From the NCBI GenBank assembly GCA_014529385.2, contig CM043960.1, positions 78,099,910 through 78,163,909 on the forward strand: a stretch of DNA of 64,000 nt, written 5' to 3'. Each line of letters begins with the position of its first letter. Position 1 is the first letter of the stretch. Shown piece by piece: positions 10,413 to 20,654 of this stretch. Below the pieces are notes generated by a model. That model made no database searches, was not told the origin of the DNA, and saw nothing but the letters and a program-made list of their open reading frames with translations. The translations under genes and the position numbers were made by a program. Source of the DNA: Adiantum capillus-veneris. Taxonomy: Eukaryota > Streptophyta > Polypodiopsida > Polypodiales > Pteridaceae.

Positions 10413-11013
10413 TTTGTTCCACCTAGCTCAGGAACAGGGAAATCAAATGAAGCTTCTTGCTCTTCATGTAGTTCCTATACGCAAATAGAAGCTTCGACAC
10501 AACCTCCACCTACCACTGTACATATCCATACAAGCACGAAAGAGTTTGCACCTCCCGGGGTAAGTTCACCACCTACAACAACGTTGCAAATAAAATCATG
10601 GGAGAGTACCTTACCACCCTTGCAACTAGATGAAACGCATAGGGCGGTCGAAAACTATTGGTTAAAACCTTCACCCATAACAACTTGGAACAATTGGTTT
10701 CAAAAGGTGACGACCTCATTCCAAAAGGTATGATCTACCCAAGGAAGGGGGGAGTGTTTGCTAACATCAATCATTCACTCGCTCCCCTCTCAACCTTCCT
10801 CCCTGACCTCTCAATTCCAATCTTAGGGAATGTATATATATAGCCTTATACTCACAAAAAACAAAAATAGTAAAGAGCAAGAGCGACTATCAACGAGAGA
10901 GCACCCTATCAGATCTTACATATAAGTCCAAATTCACCGTGTCAATTCAAGCAACACACAAAAAAAACTCTTATGTTTTAAAGGCCTAACCAAATCTATC
11001 TGTCTTGTCAGAA
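10413..11013 (+). promoter_or_regulatory. Element A intergenic segment with TATA-like box before ORF3
   Basis: No long frame is seen. It holds remnants of Ser/Thr/Pro-rich coding sequence, a purine-rich stretch gaaggggggag (10743-10753) resembling the 3' polypurine tract, and TATATATATAG at 10833-10843. About 170 bases of A-rich leader then lead to the ORF3 ATG. This layout looks like a promoter and leader for ORF3. That is inference; an spliced subgenomic RNA is the alternative. Confidence 0.4.
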
Positions 11014-11436
11014 ATGGCTACTTCACCAGAGGCATGCACTTCTATTTTTGATGAAAGGTACCCTTTGTCTTTTCCTCAAGTGTTCTACGTATGCTACCCT
11101 ATACTTTCTTGCGAATGGGATTTGATAGAGAGCCTTGCATGTGAGAGAAATTTTGAGGAGTTAGAATGGCTGATACGTCGATGGCTAACTAGTGATCCAT
11201 ACCCAGTAGCGAATGTGTCTCCAATGGCACATGCTTATTCTTTTGCACAAGATGAGTATCCACGCATCGCGAGGTTCTTGATTAGCATGCTTGCACAAGA
11301 GGATGATGAAGAGGAACTAATAGAGATCGAGGAAGACTATGGCCTCACGGACAATGATTTTATTTATCTAGATGATGAGGATAGAGGCCTAGCCTTAGGG
11401 TGGCCACCCGGTTTATATAATATCCTCTTTCCTTGA
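11014..11436 (+). CDS. Element A ORF3: acidic 140-aa protein of unknown function
   Basis: The ATG at 11014 has a good context (gaaATGGc) and opens 140 codons. I do not recognise the protein. It has an aromatic N-terminal half (RYPLSFPQVFYVCYP), a helix-like Glu/Leu/Trp middle (FEELEWLIRRWL), and a very acidic stretch (EDDEEELIEIEEDYG), and it ends near LGWPPGLYNILFP. There is no signal peptide or membrane segment, so it is not an envelope protein, although it sits in the env position between pol and the 3' LTR. Being open in a young element suggests it may be used. A captured host fragment or an accessory regulator are both possible. Confidence 0.6.
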   Translation: MATSPEACTSIFDERYPLSFPQVFYVCYPILSCEWDLIESLACERNFEELEWLIRRWLTSDPYPVANVSPMAHAYSFAQDEYPRIARFLISMLAQEDDEEELIEIEEDYGLTDNDFIYLDDEDRGLALGWPPGLYNILFP

Positions 11437-12644
11437 TTCTAAAAGGGGTGACAGATAGGTAGGTTAGGGGTCTAGATTGTGTTTTGAGTTTGTTTTTTAG
11501 GAGTTTTAATTTTTCACACTGACATGCCTCCTAGAGGTATAGTGCCTGTTTTTGGATGTGTTAGGTAGGACTTATATGGATCTCCATCCACATGGCTGAG
11601 GAAATCTGCTTCAACGAAATGAGCCACTCCATACCTCCAGGTGTACTACTTTCCATGATTCATGTTGGTGGATATGTGTAATTGCTAATAATTATTTTTC
11701 ATTCTTTGTTTGAGTGCAATAGTTATGATGTTATCTGCCATTATAGATGTATAAATTTGTCTTTGCTTAAGTTGATTGAACTCCAGTTTAATCTTATGAA
11801 TGAGCTTGGAGATTAGGAGACCGTGACTTTAGGTTAACTCATTTACTTGACCACTAGGCCTAGCTAATAAAATTATCCGAGTATTTGAGACCTTAGGAAT
11901 GTTTTAGGCAGAGAAAGGCTTGCTCACTCAAACAACAAAAAACACTAGTGCGAATACCAAGGAAATGGAAGCAAAAAAAAAAAAAAAAAACATAAGTGCC
12001 ACAAATGAAAAATCTTACGCTGGAAGAGAAATCCTGGCTTGAATTGGTACTTCACTCACATGTATCGTCTATGGTACTAGAGCCCTAGAGGTTCCCAGTG
12101 TGGGCGCTTTCCCTTGAGAAGCAAAAAACCCCGGACATACAAAATAAGCACACACATCACATGATTGTGACCCAAAGTAAAAAAGTATTAAAAAAAAAAA
12201 AGAAATTAAAAGACTTCCATTGAGCTTACAGTTAACATTTCAAGCTTTTGTTTGCAGTTGTGAGAGCGAGTTGGCTAATCAAAGCTGAATAGCATAATTA
12301 GGGAATCTTGCATTTAGATAATCTTCTTAGCTTAGCTAGTACTAGAGTAGTTGTTTTAACCTTAGTCATAGCTAACTAATTGATAGACTCACCCATAAGC
12401 TCAAAACTCTTGATTAATTAATTTACTCAAAGTGCAATTTATTTGTCCTTAATGGCAGTCTAACATTTCATAAATCTTGCATTTACTCATTTCCACATGT
12501 ACTTTACATTCCCCTCATGATTTATGGCAATATAATTCCGCTTGCTAAAACAGTGACTTTGCCTTGCAGATTCAAATCTAGATGCTCTACAACATGGACA
12601 TACCAAGCTTCAACTCAATAGCTTCCGAGGACGGAATCTACATC
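11437..12644 (+). other. Element A 3' non-coding region
   Basis: About 1.2 kb with no long frame and no recognised domain. It is A/T-rich, with A-runs at about 11976-11990 and 12190-12200. Long non-coding stretches before the 3' LTR are common in Athila/Tat elements. Confidence 0.6.
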
Positions 12645-12657
12645 AGGAAGGGGGGCA
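12645..12657 (+). other. Element A polypurine tract
   Basis: AGGAAGGGGGGCA sits directly before the 3' LTR start TGTTAACC at 12659. This is the position of the plus-strand primer. Confidence 0.85.
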
Positions 12658-12658
12658 A

Positions 12659-13242
12659 TGTTAACCCTCGTGGCTCACAGACACCCTATCGCCTACGACG
12701 GACACTGTAACCGTATTATTTATTTAAGTAGAGTCAGGCACCGGGCTTGTCGGTCCAATAGGGAAAGGTAGAGTGATCGCCGATGAGAGGCGCACTCTAA
12801 CACGAACATGCTAGGGTTAGTTGGCTAAGCATGGGCGCCCAAGTGTGAATGGGGTGAGCTCACATAAAAGCCAACTAAACCTAATTTTTACTCATTCTCT
12901 CATTGTGCAATAGAAGCTGCTCTTGCTCCATCTCCACCTTCTCCTTCACCATCTCCTTGTGTGTGTGCGTGTGAGAGAGAGAGAGAGAGTGTGTGAGAGT
13001 GTGTGTGCGATCGAGCGTTGCGGCGGCACGACGGCGGCGAGGCGGTTGAGCGCGGCGTAGCGGCGTCTCCCTCTTCTTCACGGCGAGGAATCCTCTACGG
13101 CAGGAGCATAAGGCGGTGAGTGACACACCATTGCCCTCTTTGAGCTTACTAGTTAAACTAGTTGTGTGCTTGGAGCCGTCTGCGGCTCGTACACGGTGTA
13201 TCGGCAAGTCCCTTGCTTCGACAGTGCGGCAAGGAGCGCACA
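12659..13242 (+). repeat. Element A 3' LTR (584 bp)
   Basis: Starts TGTTAACC after the polypurine tract and ends gcgcaca. The last 329 bases match window positions 1-335. A TATA-like cataaaag at about 12863-12870 precedes the GA/GT-rich R-U5 part by a distance fitting an LTR promoter. The next bases, tttct (13243-13247), would be the right target duplication; its left partner is outside the window. Confidence 0.93.
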
Positions 13243-13645
13243 TTTCTGTTTTAGTCTTCCGTGCTTGTTTTATTTTCTCATGTGTCCTTTCCCTTCGAAC
13301 TCTTGAGAATCTTTCTGATATTTGGTCTTTCACACAATCCTCTTCCTTGACAAGCATTAGATAGTGAGTTTTATCTTTTATCTTGGGCATCACGTTCTCT
13401 CTAATTTTGTTTTCTGCTCTTTTTTTTCTATAACGTTCCTGGCATCTAGGGTGTTGATTTGCAAAGTCATAAAACTTGATATTCGTGGTTGTCTCCCCAC
13501 GCTCGCTTGAGCTATCTGAACACTCGTTATCTGCATCATTATTCAACTCCAGATGCTCAGAGGAGTCATAAAACTCTTCTTGTTTTGGTGAGTCTACATT
13601 CTCATCTCCTGCTGGTATAAGGCTTACCATGTAATAGGGTAGCAC
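13243..13645 (-). pseudogene. Element B protease-RT spacer, truncated by element A
   Basis: An acidic Ser/Glu/Asp-rich segment (ELNNDADNECSDSSSERGE) is followed by a basic one, the same order as the spacer in element A's pol. The open frame continues past 13243 into element A's LTR, but that part is chimeric and meaningless. A homologous upstream stretch (13646-13806), reading EPLEWEHILATLDV, links it to the protease through a frame change. Confidence 0.7.
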
Positions 13646-13806
13646 ATCATAGCCATTCTTATCGAAAAATTTATCCTTGGGCTATCTGTAATGGTACAGA
13701 CATCCAATGTTGCTAGTATGTGTTCCCATTCCAAAGGTTCTAAGGCATCTTTGGGAAAAGGTTCCGGAATGTAATCCTTGTCCTCAATAGCTCTTTCTAA
13801 GATGCA

Positions 13807-14403
13807 TTACTCTCTTTTTAAGATCCCACAATGTGAACCTCCGCACATCCATAGCTCTTTTTTCTGCCCTAACCATGCTAGGAGTTCGGACCCTTGCAAT
13901 GTAGCTGAATCAAACTCTTCCACTGGTGTCTGGTTCACATCCTTGTAACTATGGTCTTTTAGGTATATTTTAGTTGTATTCTCCCCATGTCTGAGGTATA
14001 TGTGGTCGTAACCCCAATCCTGGACCATCTTTAATTGTCTCATGAATGGTCTTCCCAAGATGATCTCGTAATTGTTCTTTTTGTCGAAATCAACTATTGC
14101 AAATGTATGCTCATACTCGATTCCGCAAGAGGTGACAATTACTTTTTCTAAAAGTCCTAGAGGCTTTTCCATGAACCCATCTGCCAATTGCAATTTCATT
14201 CTGGTAGTTCTCAAAGCCGGTTTTTTGCATTTTTTCCAGATTTCTTTGGTGGCGATAGCGACTCCCGCTCCACTGTCAAGAATAGCTTTGGAGACTACTC
14301 CTTGGAATTCTACTGGTAGTGTGGTATTTCCATCTTCTCCTTTGCAATATTCTCCAACTTTGTTTAAAGGTACTGACCTAGTGTTTAGTTGAGGTTTGTC
14401 CAA
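13807..14403 (-). pseudogene. Element B retropepsin
   Basis: The frame of 198 codons carries the active-site motif LDSGAG (about 14266-14282) and IILGRPFM (about 14041-14064), the two hallmarks of a retropepsin, here with the normal Ser after the catalytic Asp. It ends in TAA (13807-13809), after which the same frame continues into the homologous spacer. The protease itself looks intact, but the flanking gag has nonsense codons. Confidence 0.85.
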
Positions 14404-14625
14404 TTCTCTGATCCCTTCTTGAAGCTTTGAGGTAGGGTCTTTTACTCCAAATTTTTCTAATCATTTGTCTACGTGGTCCACATGTTTGGTCGTAACCTCA
14501 GGAGTTCGGCTAACGTGATTGTGCATGCCACAGGGGTGGACAATAACTCAATCAACCGTTGTGAATCCATCACTCTATTGGAAGAAAGTCTTTGAGATGG
14601 GATTGCTCTCACCTCAGACTTAGCT

Positions 14626-16074
14626 TCATACTCCCCCTAGGTAGGAGGGTAGAGTTTTTAGTGAATCTGGTTGGCTGTGCCCCGAACTAATTGAACCCTG
14701 GTCTTCCCCTTGTGAATTCATATCAAAGTTCATTTGTGATCTTGCCTCAAATTCTTCAATGGGAGGTAAGATCTCATTTTCCTCCTTTCTCGTGCTATTC
14801 ATTTGGTGGCTCACCCTGTTAGCTTCATTTGCTTCCTGGATTTGCTTCCACAGGTCATTTTAACTGTTACAATCTTTACCCATTTCTACCAATGTTTTAG
14901 GCTGGAAACCATCAATTGTCTCATCTGTCGTATTTGGCACCATGATAGGTTCTCTCCTAGACTCAGAGACAGTCGTGAGTCTCTCCTTCGTGTCTACTTG
15001 TTTCTCTAGAGTTGGTTTGATAGGGGTTGGAGCTGGTACCTCGTGCCAACCTGCAGGTTTGCCAAGCGGGTTTTCTATCAAGGATTGGGTTGTTTCAATC
15101 ATCTTTCGACACATTTCCAACCTCTGTTTTTCTATTTCTACATATGGATAAGTCATCCATCTTTTCTCTTGGGTTTGGTTGTTTTTTAGTCTGGCTTCGT
15201 ATGCTTTTAAAAGTGTATCTAACTGCTCATTTACTTTTTCTACCAGCATTGATCCTCCTGATCCTGCACTTTTGGGTTCTACTATTTCCTTGGGTCCTAT
15301 TGTTGTCGTAGTGTGTGAGCTTAAACTAGTTAGATCCTCTAACCACTCTAATCTATATTTTGTGTGTTTTAACTCCTCCGATAGAGCCGTTTGCTCTCGT
15401 TCTCTCCTGGCTTTCATACGTGCCTTTCTAGCTTTCCAAGTGCTTCTCTGATTTTTCATTTCTGCACTTGGAGCATCGGTCTTTGGCTCTTCAATTATGG
15501 GTTCGTTTGTCATCGTTTGAGCTTGGGCTCGTGTCACTGCCTGAATAAGTATTCCTGTCTCGTTTTTTGACCCTCCACTGGAAGGCACTGCTTCCAGCAT
15601 GTTCAAAGTAGTTTTTGCTCCTTTGCTTAGGTTCTTAGGGCAATCAGGAATCAAGTGAGTAATTCCACACTCGATGCAATACGTGTTGACTCTAATGATT
15701 TCATCATGAGGACAGTCTCTTAGCCAATGGTCTCCACCACACTTGTAGCAGGGTCCCTTAGGCTGTTGAGGTGCTCCTTGAGCTCCTCTTTGTTGGTATG
15801 CATGCCTCTGCCCACTCATGCCTCCGTTGGCTATGAACAACAGTGTTCGTTCATCCAAGCTGTATCTTCCTTCTCCTGCTGCTTGTGTAGTTGTTGGTGG
15901 TCCTGTACTTCCAATCATGCTCCAAGGTTCTTGTGTTGTGGGTTCTTCCGGTGGATAATAGACAGGATTTGCAGCATATCCATTGGAATCTTTGTAATAT
16001 GCATGCATCAGTACCAAAGCCTTCTCTTCTGGTTCGTTTACCGTTGGTGTGTATCTTATGCCGACTGGTCGCAA
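14626..16074 (-). pseudogene. Element B gag C-terminal part with two zinc knuckles
   Basis: A 404-codon frame (16074-14860) and a short follow-on (14814-14626) encode the nucleocapsid part. CYKCGGDHWLRDC (15712-15750) and CIECGITHLIPDC (15640-15678) are CX2CX3HX4C knuckles like those in element A. A Lys/Arg-rich linker follows, leading towards the protease. The frame breaks near 14860 and 14626. Confidence 0.8.
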
Positions 16075-16356
16075 TCCTGGTAGGGGTGGTTATTGTCCCA
16101 ATACTGGTTGTGGTCTTTCTACACCTACAGGTCCTGGTAGGTCGCCTGCTTGATACCTAGGCATCGGTTGAAGTTGAGGAGATTCTACTTGAACTTGGGG
16201 AGCATATGGTCGCTCTCTCACATATCCCTTGTTATAATAACATTCCTCCGTCACATGGTTTGTCCATTTTTGTTCAATATCACACCACTTTGGCTATTTA
16301 GCCTGAGGCTTGGCATACATATTAATTTTTTTTAGCACTTCCTCCACAAGCTGCTC

Positions 16357-17301
16357 CTAGCTTACAGCTACTTCTCCTTTTGGTGATGTCTTAGTGGACT
16401 TGCTTCCACTTTGTTGGGAGGATGAATCGTCATTAAGATCCTTGAATTCACCCTCCTTGTAGACCGCACAAATGTCTACAAGGTAAAGAGACTCCTTAGT
16501 TAACTCATTTAACGTTGTGCTCCTCTTCATATGTAAGTCCTTCTGGAGATCTGCGTTCCTTAGTCCTTGAATAAATATAAGCATAAGTCTGGACTGAGTT
16601 GGCAGTTCTTCCACAGGGCAGAACTTTACATATCTTTTTAGTCATAGGACTGCCTTTTGCATAGATTCCCCTTCTTTCTGTTTGAATTTATGGGTTTGTG
16701 AGACTGTATTATGAGCTATCCCCCTTTGTGAGAATTCCTCAATAAACTCGTCAAACACCTCCTCCATAGACTCAAAGTCTCTACGCTCCACAGAGTCAAA
16801 CCAAGTAGCGGCATCCTCTTCTAGGGTAAGTCCAAACCCTGCAAATTGAGTAGGGAAGTCCAACACTTCTTCAGCTCTAATTACACGCACAAAGGCTGCT
16901 ACATGATCCCTAGGATCTCTGTTTCCCGTGTATTTTTTGTTTACCCATTTTTGCACCTGAGAAGGTCTAATTCTACGATGGTATACAAATCTCATCATTG
17001 GTTCTCCTCGTCCTAGTCGATATACCTCCTCTAGCCTTTGGTAGTGGGAGGGTTCCTCTCCCAGAGGTGCCCCTAAGCCATAATTTCTTATGGTTCTTGC
17101 AAGAGATGGTTCATCTCTTCAAACTCGTTCTATGGGTTGTCTTCCAGGCTGTGCCGACTCTTGAGTTTTTGGCTTACTCTCGCCTTGATACTGTGAATAG
17201 AGTGGTGATTCTTGTAAATCTCTTAGCCCTCGTGCAGCTGGATAACCATCTCTGTTTCGGTCTTGTTCTAATGTCACACTTTGTTGAAGCCATGCCTGCA
17301 A
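16357..17301 (-). pseudogene. Element B gag core
   Basis: The retrotransposon gag capsid region (NRDPRDHVAAFV, EDAATWFDSV, FDEFIEEFSQ, LMLIFIQGLR) is split by an in-frame TGA near 16642 and another stop before 17119. Apart from these the frame is continuous, so the stops are point mutations. It corresponds to element A ORF1 residues about 458-615. Confidence 0.82.
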
Positions 17302-17608
17302 TGATGGTTGGGTTGCTTGTTGATTCTGGTAGTTGAACGTCTGTTGTCGGTTAGAATGTGATGTTGCGTCATACTCTTCTGAAAATGGATTTGTCGACTT
17401 ACTAGGGGTATAAGTGGACCTTGGTACTTCTTCGGGGGCATGTTGATGTTTTTGGAACTATTGCTTTTTCTATCTCCTCTAGGAGAATACGTTTGTATTC
17501 TCGCCCGTACCTATCAACAAAAATGATATCCTTCCCCATAGCAATTTCATAAGAGAATAAGTAAAGAACCTTGTCTTTGCTTAATTCATTTCGGTAGGGT
17601 TCTTTGCA

Positions 17609-18255
17609 TCAAAAATAAGAGACTACTCCCTCGCTCTCATGCTTGTAAATTCCCACATTCTCATTATAGGTAGAGACCCTGGTTGTTTTTTTATCATACA
17701 TAAAAAGAGCTCCAGGTCGATCAATTTTTGGAGGCGGATCTTGAGTCTCTGAGACCATTTTTCCTTTTGCCACATTATCTCCATATCTGTTGTAATCCTC
17801 AGGGTTACTAACTATCAAATAGTGGTTCCCCTTTTCGTCTCGGAATCTATCTCCATCATCATAGACTCGAATTATCTCCAGTCTCCGAGAAGGACTTTCT
17901 TCTATACAAATACACTTGCATCCCCGATAGTCAGAATAAACTAGGGATCCCCTAGAGTTTGTTCCTTCTAAGAAGATTATAGTGAACTTGGCATCGTTGA
18001 AAGGGTTTTGGGAGGTAATTCCTCCTAGCATTGGTCCTTCACCGGAGAAACCTCCTGGCTGTTGACTACCCATCATGAAGAAGGACTTATCTGATGAGTG
18101 TCAGTATCACTACCCTCCTCAATGATTGGTGCTAATGGATCTAGCCTTGTGTGAGTTACACTCTCCTCAGTGGACACTAAGCTACCCTGATCACCTGCCA
18201 CTTTTTGGTCTCTAGGAATGTGTCTTCCTGATCTTAAATTCATCAAACTTAGCAA
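17609..18255 (-). pseudogene. Element B gag N-terminus
   Basis: Two overlapping frames (18255-18073 and 18076-17609) give a likely start MNLRSGRH near 18240, matching MHLRSGR of element A. The rest is a 155-codon segment of unknown fold (FTIIFLEGTNSRGSLVYS, YNRYGDNVAKG). A frameshift separates them, and 17302-17608 holds further broken gag sequence. Confidence 0.65.
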
Positions 18256-18668
18256 TGCAATTTTATCACAAATTCAACCACTCACCTGGCAAGATATCAG
18301 TTTCCGCATAACTTCTTGCCTTGCTGCTACTGGATATACCTGTACACAAGCATTTAATTTTGGCATCGAATCAAAGCATTTAACCGCGCTAGAGGTGGTC
18401 TTAGTAATGATTGGTATAACTGGAGGGTTAACCTCAAACACTACTGTACTTTATACACTTCAGATTTTCTTGATTAGGTCTGCTAATCTGGAATCGTACT
18501 TCACTCGAATGTTTGTCAGTTTAAAAGAAAGTCTCAATTTCGTCTTTGCTCCGTCAAAAGGTCAAACAAGGTTCAATTTCACTTTTGAAAGAAGTTCTGG
18601 ACTCTTAAGTCAATTGGACCATCACTCTATGTCCACAGTCAGATTTTGACTTCAATAAGCCCTTGTAT

Positions 18669-18688
18669 ACATCCTACGCGTAGCATGT
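18669..18688. repeat. Palindromic motif copy 1 in element B leader
   Basis: acatcctacgcgtagcatgt is palindromic except for one pair. It is followed by ctaactgctcaaaat. Confidence 0.75.
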
Positions 18689-18793
18689 CTAACTGCTCAA
18701 AATTGCTCCAAATGCAAACCACATACTCCTCTTAAGGTGCTGATCACTCTGGTATGCTCACAATTGGATTTGGAGTGCTAAATCACTGTGAAC

Positions 18794-18813
18794 ACATCCT
18801 ACGCGTAGGATGT
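18794..18813. repeat. Palindromic motif copy 2 in element B leader (perfect)
   Basis: acatcctacgcgtaggatgt equals its own reverse complement over 20 bases. Confidence 0.85.
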
Positions 18814-19232
18814 CTAAGTGATTTGTTTGACCCCAAACTTGAGCCACAGCTTCCCCCTGATGTCAGCAACCCAATGCTATGCTTAGATTTTAGTTTGGAT
18901 TTCAAAAGACCCCAATTTTAGCTATCCTAGCCTTTTTTCAGTAAAAAATGCTAAAGTCTGCTTAAAACCCAATTTTCTCTCCCAATTGAGATGAAACCTT
19001 TCTCATGCACTCAGTAAATCATGTAGATCATTCTCATGAAGCCATCATATGGTTTTGGTCTTAAAATAATGCCTTGGCATAATTTGGGTAGGATGTCTGG
19101 TAATTTCCTTTCTTTTGGCCTTATCCTGTCAAGATATGGTCAACACTTTCCAGGTGAAAATAGGGTAAAACCTACCTTCTAAACACATTGGTCAACTCAG
19201 ATTTTCAAAATTCTCACCAGAACACCCTGTAG

Positions 19233-19252
19233 ACATCCTACGTGTAGCATGT
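19233..19252. repeat. Palindromic motif copy 3 in element B leader
   Basis: acatcctacgtgtagcatgt is a near-palindrome. Flanking gtag and ctac extend the arms to 28 bases. Confidence 0.75.
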
Positions 19253-19776
19253 CTACTGGCTCAAAATTTAACTTTTTTTCTGATAGAAGTACTCCCTATG
19301 CTCTGCAGCTCTCTCAGAAATACTCACAGAAACTTTTGAGCTTCAATTCAGCTTATAAACACTCTTTTCCGTCTTTTACAACTCTTTGATGAGCCTAACA
19401 CAACAAATAAAACATGCATGAAGTGCTCCAGATCATAAATCATGATGTCCTACTTACCCGCTCCTACTCCTCATCATGTGAGATGGTGATTTTGGTGTCT
19501 CGGTTGCTTCCTGGCCTCTCCGGACTCTCAAGCTATCCTTTCACCGCCTCTACCACTCCAACTCCTACTCTCTACACCACAACTTAACTAATACCTAAAA
19601 CTACCTAAGTCTACCTAAGTCGAAGGATCTAGGCCAGACACACGCTCCCTAGACTCCTCCTAAGACCTAGAGAGTTCCCCACCCTTTGATCCTATCTAAA
19701 TGTAAAACAAGACTCTGGGAAGTCAGAGAATCCCTATCCTCAAGGACTAGTCTCGGTCACCTACCTAGGGTTTTCG

Positions 19777-19794
19777 TCCCCGGCAACGGCACCA
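19777..19794 (-). other. Element B primer-binding site (tRNA-Asp)
   Basis: On the minus strand TGGTGCCGTTGCCGGGGA differs at one base from the tRNA-Asp complement. It lies one base inside the LTR end CCAACA. Confidence 0.87.
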
Positions 19795-19795
19795 A

Positions 19796-20654
19796 TGTTG
19801 GCGGATACGTCACGACGGACGTCAGCACAGCGAGAACTCACCTAACAAGATTTGTCAGCTAAGGACGAAGCTCGACCTGCAGGCGCGTGGAAGTAAGCAT
19901 AGGGTGTCAACCTACGCTCGACCAACTATTGACTACTTCTTACAGAGGTCTCTACCCAATGTCTAAGCTACAGCCTTCAAGAGTACACAAGAGGAGATTT
20001 CCTACAACGCTTTCAAGAGCCAAATACCCATCAAACGTTCTCGAAACGCTACGGAACCTGAGGGAAATCCTATTAACACCAATATGTTGCTCTCCATAAT
20101 GTCCAAGGACCAAAACTCCAACCCTAAACACCCGGTGCAAAATCACGTAGGATGCCTGGTCAAAATTTACAGGTCGACGTTTCTGAAAACTAAAGTGCTT
20201 AATGTGTAGCTCTACTCATTGCGAACGCGCAGATATGCTGAAATGCAAAAATGGATAACGTATGCAAAAATTGATATAGCTCGTGGATCGAGCTCGCAAA
20301 GTCGGGTCGTACACCTACAATGTAGGTGTTAGCGCGTAGCTCTCTTCGGGGACAACACACTGCACTTCTCCACACTCAATTCTGACCACCATTGCGCGCG
20401 TAGCATCAAGATAAAACTCTCACTCTCTCTCGTACACAGAGTACGCTCAACTCACACAGACAAAAACTTATAGAAATGACAAAGGTTTTCTGCATTAAGG
20501 TCAAAAGTGGTATAAATACTTTACAATCTCAAACCCTAATGTTCCAATTTAACCATTTACTAAGTTTAAATGTCAAAATTGGGATACAATTTAGAAGCTT
20601 CTGCAAGCCCCACTATTTACAAAGGTGAAATGATGGGATTAAGGAATAATTACA
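19796..20654 (-). repeat. Element B 5' LTR (859 bp)
   Basis: On the minus strand it starts TGTAATTATTCC (20654) and ends TCCGCCAACA (19796), next to the primer site. The outer edge is fixed by homology: element C's RNase H reading frame is normal up to this point and turns to nonsense beyond it. A TATA-like TATTTATA on the minus strand (20511-20518) could be the promoter. The alternative outer edge at 20621 fits less well. Confidence 0.75.

Larger units (their letters stand above)
1..13242 (+). mobile_element. Element A: Ty3/Gypsy LTR retrotransposon, Athila/Tat-like, nearly complete
   Basis: Two copies of one LTR (1-335 partial, 12659-13242 full) bracket a primer site, gag-protease, pol, extra ORFs and a polypurine tract in standard order. 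The pol order protease, RT, RNase H, integrase is that of Ty3/Gypsy. The tRNA-Asp primer site, long spacer between protease and RT, lack of a chromodomain and extra 3' coding capacity point to the Athila/Tat side of the family. The LTR shared part differs by about three substitutions plus GA-run length, so insertion is recent. About 255 bp of the 5' LTR lies left of the window. The element splits element B (minus strand), whose sequence resumes at 13243. Confidence 0.93.
18256..19776 (-). other. Element B untranslated leader
   Basis: About 1.5 kb between gag and primer site with no real coding frame. Three copies of a palindromic motif lie here (listed separately), with shared flanks such as gctcaaaat next to two of them. 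Confidence 0.6.
13243..20654 (-). mobile_element. Element B: decayed Ty3/Gypsy (Athila/Tat-like) element, 5' half, split by element A
   Basis: Read on the minus strand it runs LTR (20654-19796), tRNA-Asp primer site, ~1.5-kb leader, gag with zinc knuckles, retropepsin, then the protease-RT spacer, where element A interrupts it at 13243. RT onward and the 3' LTR must lie left of the window. The gag start MNLRSGR and the spacer layout show kinship with element A. Several stops and frameshifts show it is older and dead. At its LTR start it interrupts element C's RNase H. Confidence 0.87.

Noticed and set aside
11014-11436. ORF3 as a retroviral-type envelope gene
   Set aside because: No signal peptide, membrane segment or cleavage site. 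The protein is small and acidic.
12881-13242. Minus-strand frame continuing from element B into element A's LTR
   Set aside because: The frame crosses a transposon boundary. The part below 13243 is LTR sequence read by chance.
15727-16160. Plus-strand frames of 89-118 codons
   Set aside because: They are antisense shadows of element B gag.
18218-18649. 143-codon plus-strand frame in element B's leader
   Set aside because: No motif. It lies antisense in the leader of a minus-strand element and overlaps the gag start.
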